Shown: positions 59,459-64,000 of the stretch, piece after piece
Numbering within the stretch: the stretch's first letter is position 1
Layout of the letters: each line of letters begins with the position of its first letter
Assembly (NCBI GenBank): GCA_947476925.1
Contig: CANJSF010000006.1
Span: 62,001-126,000, forward strand
DNA: 64,000 bases
Direction: 5' to 3'
Source: Rhodospirillaceae bacterium
GTDB taxonomy: Bacteria; Pseudomonadota; Alphaproteobacteria; Rhodospirillales; Rhodospirillaceae
Program-made: the position numbers and the translations under genes
The notes under the pieces: generated by a model
Told to the model about the DNA's origin: nothing
Database searches by the model: none
Seen by the model: the letters and a program-made list of their open reading frames with translations, nothing else

Positions 59459-62098
59459 TTAAGCCGCGACGTCGACTTTTGGCGGCTTCATCGACGTCGG
59501 CGAAATATCTGGCTGATCGGCGGACTTGCGCCCCAGCTTCGAGATCGAGATCATCGACACAACAACGGCCGAAGCATACGGCACAGCCATCACGCTTAAG
59601 GCCATAACCCAAACAAAGTCCGCCGGGTCATCGAACTGTGTCGACCACATGGTTCCAAAAATCGCGGCAATCGTGCCAATCAGCATTAAGCTTTCGACAC
59701 GAGCTACTTTGAAGACATGCGTCCAGGGCGCAGAATCTTCGCACTTGGGTGTGCGCATAAAGGGCTTACCCGACGTCAGCATGCCCGACAGAACGCCCTG
59801 ACCGACGGTGTAGGACAGAGACAAGCCTGTCAAAGCTGAGGCCATCGAGCCGCGGAAGCCCGTACCCACTTTGGCGCGGTGCAGCCACAACGTCTTCATC
59901 GTTTTAATGGTGAACAGCGCCAAAGCCACACTAGATAGGGCAGTCAGCGGCACGTCGAAATAACGTGGTGCGACAACCATCAAACCGCTCCACACCAAGG
60001 CCAGCACACTAAACACCAGCGAGAAGCCATCGGCAAACCAGGGCATCCAGCCTGCGATAAACTGATAGCGCTGGGCCTTGCTAAGCGAGTGACCATTTGC
60101 AGCTTTGCGGCCCTTGAAAATTGCAGCGCCATGACGCTTCAAGATTTGCATTGCCCCATAGACCCAGCGATAGCGCTGGCTCTTGTACGCCGCATAGGTG
60201 TCGGGCATGAGGCCACGCCCCATGCTGACTTGCGTATACAGCGCGGTGTAGCCCGCCTGGAATATGCGCAAACCCAGCTCGGTGTCTTCGGTAATGCACC
60301 ATTCCGCCCAACCACCAACCTCATCCATCGCCTTGCGGCGCACGACGCACATGGTGCCGTGTTGGATGATGGCGTTGTGCTCATTGCGCTCGACCATGCC
60401 GATACGGAAGAAGCCGGTGTATTCTTCGTACAGAAGGCTCTTGAATAGGCTTTCGTTGGCATCGCGGTAATCTTGCGGCGCTTGAACAATGCCAACCTTC
60501 TCATCGACAAAAGCAGGCAGCAATGTCTTCAGCCATTCAGGGTTGACCTGATAATCGCTATCGATCACGCCAATGAACGCCGCTGCCGGATCAGTTAGTT
60601 CCAAAGCTTTGTTCAGTGCGCCCGCTTTGAAGCCCTTCATGTTCTCGAAATGATAAAAACGGAATCGCGCGCCCAGCGTTTCACAATGGGCTGCCACCGG
60701 CCGCCACAGCGATTCATCTGACGTATTATTATCCAGCACGATCACTTCAAAATTGGGGTACTCGAGCTTGGCCAGTGCATTCAACGTTTGCATGACCATC
60801 AGCGGCGGTTCGTTGTGCGTGGGCACATGGATCGAGACGCGCGGGAAATAACCCAATTTCCCGGCAATTTCGGGCATGCGGTTTTTACGCCACAGGCTCA
60901 ACGCCCATTCGGCGGTTTCCGTCAGCAGCAGCGTGGCCGTGAATAGCCCGGCAGGAACAATGATCAACATGCCGCCGATGCTGCTGATGCTAAAGTAACG
61001 CAAGCTCGAGGCGTCGAAAATAAACAGCGCACCCGAGACAACCAGGCCCATGACACTGGCCAGTAACAAATGTCCGCGCACGCTGACCTTGGGAACGAGA
61101 GCCAAGATCAGGAGGCCCAACAGGAAAGTGCCGCCGGCTGCAATGCCTGCAAACATCGCCCAATCTTGGAACGATGACAGCGGCCCCGTCATGCTGAACT
61201 TCGAGTTGCCCTCGGCATCAAACATGCCCCAGAAACGCCCGACCGCACCTTCTTGGCCGACGTCACCTTTCCAAGGCTGATCGAAGGCTTCCATGATGTA
61301 GTAGTCGTAGTTTTTCTGCTCGGCTAAGCGGAAGAACTGGCGCAAAAAGGCCGCCTCAAACTCGGCCGTCGGCACCGCACCTTTTTTTACGCGGCCATCC
61401 GATGGCCAGCCGGTTTCGCCGATAATGATTTTTTTGCCTGGATAAAGCTTGGCCACCTTCTCAAAACTTGTGGTCACATGCTCCATCGCGTCGTCGAGTT
61501 TAACGCCATCCCAGTAGGGCAAAATGTGGATACCCACAAAATCTGCGCCCTCAGCTAATTGGGGCTCAGTCAACCATGTTGGCCATACTTCGGTCGTGCC
61601 GACTTCAATTTTGGGGTTCTTAATCGCAGCCTTGACGCGCTTGATGTAATCGCTCACTTCGCGCGCTGTCAGTTCGGCGCGCACACCAACCGCTTCGTTG
61701 GCAACAATCACGCGATCAACCACGCCTGGGTTGTCGGCAATGGCTTTCAGGCCGCGTTCGATTTCGGCTTCGTTATAGGTTTTGTCTTCGCGCAACCACA
61801 AACCCAGCGCCACTTTCATGCCAAATTCCTTGGCGATGTAAGGAATACGGTCGTGGTTGTAATCGACGGTGTAGGTACGAATGCGCTTGGTCATCTTCGA
61901 GAGTTGCGCCAGGTCGCGGCGAATCAACTCATCGGTCACATCCTGGTCCTTGTCCTCTTCGGCATACAGATGCGACGGGCTATACGCGATCCCGCGGATC
62001 TGCCCCTTCCAATCGGGTGCCGACAGCGGCTGATCGAGCGACGCCCAAAAGATGACCGAAGTCAAACAGACCGCCAAAAGTGCAAAAAGGATTCTCAT
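59459..62098 (-). CDS. ndvB: GH17-GT2 fusion, beta-glucan synthase of the NdvB type
   Basis: ATG 62098 starts the first membrane helix (MRILFALLAVCLTSVIFWASL), giving 879 residues; the longer frame to 62233 has no support. Residues about 30-310 form a GH17 domain outside the membrane, with acid/base Glu in VIVANEAVG and nucleophile Glu in IIIGETGWPSDG. After several helices, a GT2 domain (about 425-690) has VLDNNTSDE, the DxD of VIDSDYQ, CITEDTELG and QRYRW, all needed for processive synthesis. C-terminal helices follow. Bradyrhizobium NdvB has this arrangement and makes cyclic beta-1,3/1,6-glucan; linear beta-1,3-glucan is an alternative. The symbol is by architecture only. Confidence 0.9.
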   Translation of the reverse strand: MRILFALLAVCLTSVIFWASLDQPLSAPDWKGQIRGIAYSPSHLYAEEDKDQDVTDELIRRDLAQLSKMTKRIRTYTVDYNHDRIPYIAKEFGMKVALGLWLREDKTYNEAEIERGLKAIADNPGVVDRVIVANEAVGVRAELTAREVSDYIKRVKAAIKNPKIEVGTTEVWPTWLTEPQLAEGADFVGIHILPYWDGVKLDDAMEHVTTSFEKVAKLYPGKKIIIGETGWPSDGRVKKGAVPTAEFEAAFLRQFFRLAEQKNYDYYIMEAFDQPWKGDVGQEGAVGRFWGMFDAEGNSKFSMTGPLSSFQDWAMFAGIAAGGTFLLGLLILALVPKVSVRGHLLLASVMGLVVSGALFIFDASSLRYFSISSIGGMLIIVPAGLFTATLLLTETAEWALSLWRKNRMPEIAGKLGYFPRVSIHVPTHNEPPLMVMQTLNALAKLEYPNFEVIVLDNNTSDESLWRPVAAHCETLGARFRFYHFENMKGFKAGALNKALELTDPAAAFIGVIDSDYQVNPEWLKTLLPAFVDEKVGIVQAPQDYRDANESLFKSLLYEEYTGFFRIGMVERNEHNAIIQHGTMCVVRRKAMDEVGGWAEWCITEDTELGLRIFQAGYTALYTQVSMGRGLMPDTYAAYKSQRYRWVYGAMQILKRHGAAIFKGRKAANGHSLSKAQRYQFIAGWMPWFADGFSLVFSVLALVWSGLMVVAPRYFDVPLTALSSVALALFTIKTMKTLWLHRAKVGTGFRGSMASALTGLSLSYTVGQGVLSGMLTSGKPFMRTPKCEDSAPWTHVFKVARVESLMLIGTIAAIFGTMWSTQFDDPADFVWVMALSVMAVPYASAVVVSMISISKLGRKSADQPDISPTSMKPPKVDVAA

Positions 62099-62498
62099 GT
62101 TTCTGCCTGTGAAGTTTCCCGCCGTTCGCTCACGTGACATCCTCACGCATGCAAGACCGGCGATATGTAATTTGGTTTGGTGGGGTTGAGTGACAGACGA
62201 CTCATCGGCACCGAATAACATTCGGTTCGACACAGCCTTTAAAACAGAACGGCCCGAGGGGATGCGAGGCCCCGCTGACGGGGGTGGTTATACCAGGGCC
62301 GCTATAAACCGCAACGCACTGCGATCTAACAAGTGCGCGATGGCGGAATTCATAGGTTTCAACGGGTTACGGTAAAATGGCACGTACTATTGTTGCCAAA
62401 AAGCAAGCCCTAACGCCATAAAATGCTGCGGCGCAATATTGCGATTCGTGACACTGAACGCTTCGGATTTCTAACGCTTTATATGATAGCAAGCCGTC
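62099..62498. other. Divergent intergenic region with hairpins
   Basis: It lies between the glucan synthase and rlmJ. ACCGAAT-AAC-ATTCGGT (62210-62226) is a perfect seven-base stem, and CCCCG-CTGA-CGGGG (62270-62283) is another. TATGAT (62482-62487) is a -10-like site 12 bases before the rlmJ ATG, with no clear -35. A 61-codon plus-strand frame at 62190 lacks coding character. I see no RNA family. Confidence 0.45.
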
Positions 62499-63344
62499 AT
62501 GCTGAGTTACCGACATGCCTTTCATGCTGGCGGAGCGGCCGATGTGCACAAGCACGCGGTGCTGGCGCTGCTGCTCGACCATTTCCGCGCCCGCGAAAAA
62601 CCGTTCTCCGTTATCGACATATATGCCGGGCGGGGCATCTACGGCCTCAACAGCATTGAGGCGCAAAAACGCAAAGAGTTTGAACACGGCATCGCCAAAC
62701 TTATTGCACGACCCGACCGACTGCCTTTGTTGAACAGCTATTGGTCGGCTGTCGACGCGATCAATGAGGCCGCGTTAACGCGTTATCCCGGTTCGCCGCA
62801 AATTGTACGCCACGGATTGCGCGCGGGCGACGAACTGGTCGCAAATGAATTGCATCCAGCCGACTACGAAGAGTTGCAGCGATGGGCGGGCGAGGACCCG
62901 CGCATCCACGTTCACCGCCGCGACGCCGTTGAAGCCTTGGTGGCACTCGTCCCTCCCAGTATCCGGCGCGGGCTGGTGCTGGTCGATCCGGCGTACGAGA
63001 TCAAAACCGAATACGAAACCGTGTCGCTGGCCGTGGCCAAAAGCTTTGCAAAATGGCCGCAGGGCGTGTTCGCGGTCTGGTATCCGGTCCTGACAGAAGA
63101 TCGCTACATCACCACACGGCAAAAATTATTAGAACTCATCCCCGCCGACATCTTACAAACCGAATTCGATTTAGGCCGCGCGAAAGACTACCCGGGCATG
63201 CAATCGTCAGGGCTGTGGATCATCAACCCGCCCTGGAAAATCGAGGATGCAATCGATCAGGCGGGCTTGTGGCTCGCCAAGCAGCTAGGCCAGGAACGCC
63301 CCGCGCGCCATCGCATGACGTGGTTGCGCCAAGTAAAGCCATAA
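62499..63344 (+). CDS. rlmJ: 23S rRNA (adenine-2030-N6)-methyltransferase
   Basis: The 281-residue protein aligns with RlmJ from its first residues (MLSYRHAFHAGGAADVHKHAVL) through FSVIDIYAGRGIYGL (SAM loop region). The catalytic N6 motif reads LVDPAYEIKTEY, whereas the RlmJ family usually has DPPYE; Ala replaces the second Pro. The following SSGLWIINPPW block is normal. RlmJ methylates A2030 in 23S rRNA before subunit assembly. A -10-like TATGAT is so close that the mRNA may be nearly leaderless, and no Shine-Dalgarno was found. It converges with hrpB. Confidence 0.92.
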   Translation: MLSYRHAFHAGGAADVHKHAVLALLLDHFRAREKPFSVIDIYAGRGIYGLNSIEAQKRKEFEHGIAKLIARPDRLPLLNSYWSAVDAINEAALTRYPGSPQIVRHGLRAGDELVANELHPADYEELQRWAGEDPRIHVHRRDAVEALVALVPPSIRRGLVLVDPAYEIKTEYETVSLAVAKSFAKWPQGVFAVWYPVLTEDRYITTRQKLLELIPADILQTEFDLGRAKDYPGMQSSGLWIINPPWKIEDAIDQAGLWLAKQLGQERPARHRMTWLRQVKP

Positions 63345-63347
63345 AGT

Positions 63348-64000
63348 TTACGAGCCGCGCGGCTTGATAGATTTGCGCACCGCAGTCGCGCTGAGTGGAT
63401 CTTCTGGCCAAATGTGGCGCGGGTATCTCCCGCGCATCTCACCGCGCACGCTGGGATATGCGTTTTTCCAAAAACTTGTCAGATCGGCTGTCACCGCAAT
63501 TGGCCGTTGCCCCGGCGAAAGCAAATGCAGCGTCACCGGAACTTTGCCGCCACCCACCGTGGGCGTTGCCGTTAGTCCAAACACTTCTTGCAATCTTACT
63601 GACATGGAGGGTCCTGCGCCCGACGCAGAGTAATCAACACGGATCGACGAGCCCGACGGCACATCAAGGTAAATGGGCGCCCATTGATCGAGTTTCTTCT
63701 GCAACTCCCATGGCAACTGCGCTTTGAGAGCCTCTAACATATCTAGACGCGACAAATGCGCGCGGCGCATGAAGCCGGCGACATAAGGCGCTAGCCAATC
63801 ATTGAGCGCTGTATCGAGGCCCTCGTTTGACAGGTCTGGCCAACCCGTTGCTGCATCAAGACCGCGCACGAACACGACGCGTTGTTGAAAGTTACGCGCC
63901 GCCTCGCTCCAGGGCAGAGCATCGATTCCCAACGTCCGTATGCCTTTTAGAAAAGCAGATGTCACTTGTTCAGGATCGGGCTTGGCCGGCGGCTTGTCGT
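63348..64000 (-). CDS. hrpB: ATP-dependent helicase HrpB, C-terminal part (cut by window edge)
   Basis: The minus-strand frame stays open to the window end (DKPPAKPDPEQV before the first in-frame GTG at 63965), so only the C-terminal about 217 residues are seen. WPDLSNEGLDTALNDWLAPYVAGF, WAPIYLDVPSGSSIRVDYS, LQEVFGLTATPTVGGGKVPVTLHLLSPGQRPIAVTADLTSFW and RGRYPRHIWPEDP are the conserved HrpB C-terminal domain. The helicase motor lies outside. HrpB is a DEAH-box protein with a role in mRNA processing in E. coli that is not well defined. Stop is three bases from the rlmJ stop. Confidence 0.93.
   Translation of the reverse strand, partial: DKPPAKPDPEQVTSAFLKGIRTLGIDALPWSEAARNFQQRVVFVRGLDAATGWPDLSNEGLDTALNDWLAPYVAGFMRRAHLSRLDMLEALKAQLPWELQKKLDQWAPIYLDVPSGSSIRVDYSASGAGPSMSVRLQEVFGLTATPTVGGGKVPVTLHLLSPGQRPIAVTADLTSFWKNAYPSVRGEMRGRYPRHIWPEDPLSATAVRKSIKPRGS

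Noticed and set aside
62377-62398. Possible sigma-54 promoter TGGCACG...TTGCC before rlmJ
   Set aside because: The GG and GC doublets are 16 bases apart instead of 12, so RNA polymerase with sigma-54 would not fit.

Overview
The window looks like chromosomal DNA of a free-living Gram-negative alphaproteobacterium. The order cannot be fixed from sequence alone. Pointers are an alphaproteobacterial-type XRE regulator, a SapC-family protein, TonB-dependent receptors, Tat and Sec exported enzymes, a PEP-CTERM protein, a GH17-GT2 beta-glucan synthase of the Bradyrhizobium NdvB type, and two Irr/ICE-like palindromes upstream of katG. I see no rRNA, tRNA, CRISPR array, insertion sequence or prophage. 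About 50 protein genes are supported, with few long non-coding gaps.

Layout. 1-1.5 kb: PhoD-type phosphatase cut by the window edge. 1.8-8.0 kb: two related membrane-anchored class III nucleotide cyclases with altered active sites, flanking two GST-fold proteins, a SapC protein and an exported unknown. 8.0-11.2 kb: MFS exporter, MDR oxidoreductase and an exported DUF1838 protein in a tight run, closed by two terminators. 11.4-13.1 kb: an ice-binding-fold (DUF3494) PEP-CTERM protein behind a near-perfect sigma-54 promoter, then an XRE regulator. 13.2-15.6 kb: a membrane pseudokinase fused to an FGE-sulfatase fold. 15.8-20.0 kb: an operon of TonB receptor, nitrilase-fold protein lacking its Cys and Lys, and exported two-module VOC protein. 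20.1-24.5 kb: cupredoxin, sensor GGDEF/EAL phosphodiesterase and outer-membrane-type protein, translationally coupled. 24.5-28.2 kb: AI-2E-type permease, GPH symporter, methyltransferase.

28.2-30.5 kb: a short transcription unit with its own promoter and terminator encoding a 15-residue Lys/Ala peptide, then a CRTAC1-type beta-propeller protein. 30.5-36.3 kb: Tat-exported catalase-peroxidase, and a two-component pair whose kinase is fused to an APC-type transporter. 36.5-39.5 kb: gamma-glutamyltransferase and a Tat-exported beta-propeller protein. 39.5-45.6 kb: a minus-strand acyl-CoA catabolic run (alpha/beta hydrolase, isochorismatase-like hydrolase, acyl-CoA dehydrogenase, two family III CoA-transferases, CPBP protease). 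46.3-49.6 kb: a large TonB receptor with a structured leader and an in-frame amber codon just after its signal peptide. 49.7-57.8 kb: methyltransferases, GNAT, exported DUF885 peptidase-like protein, peptide-type ABC binding protein, second DUF1838, small membrane protein and a heme-dependent N-demethylase-like protein. 57.8-62.1 kb: tannase/feruloyl esterase-family hydrolase and the beta-glucan synthase. 62.5-64 kb: rlmJ and the end of hrpB.

Overall the genes suggest an oligotrophic scavenger that takes up and breaks down complex organics (TonB receptors, esterases, CoA enzymes) and invests heavily in cyclic-nucleotide, c-di-GMP and two-component sensing. The most notable items are the amber-interrupted receptor with leader RNA, the degenerate cyclase pair, the pseudokinase-FGE fusion, the transporter-kinase fusion, the nitrilase-fold protein without its nucleophile, the Lys-rich micropeptide unit, and the sigma-54 and ICE-like control sites.
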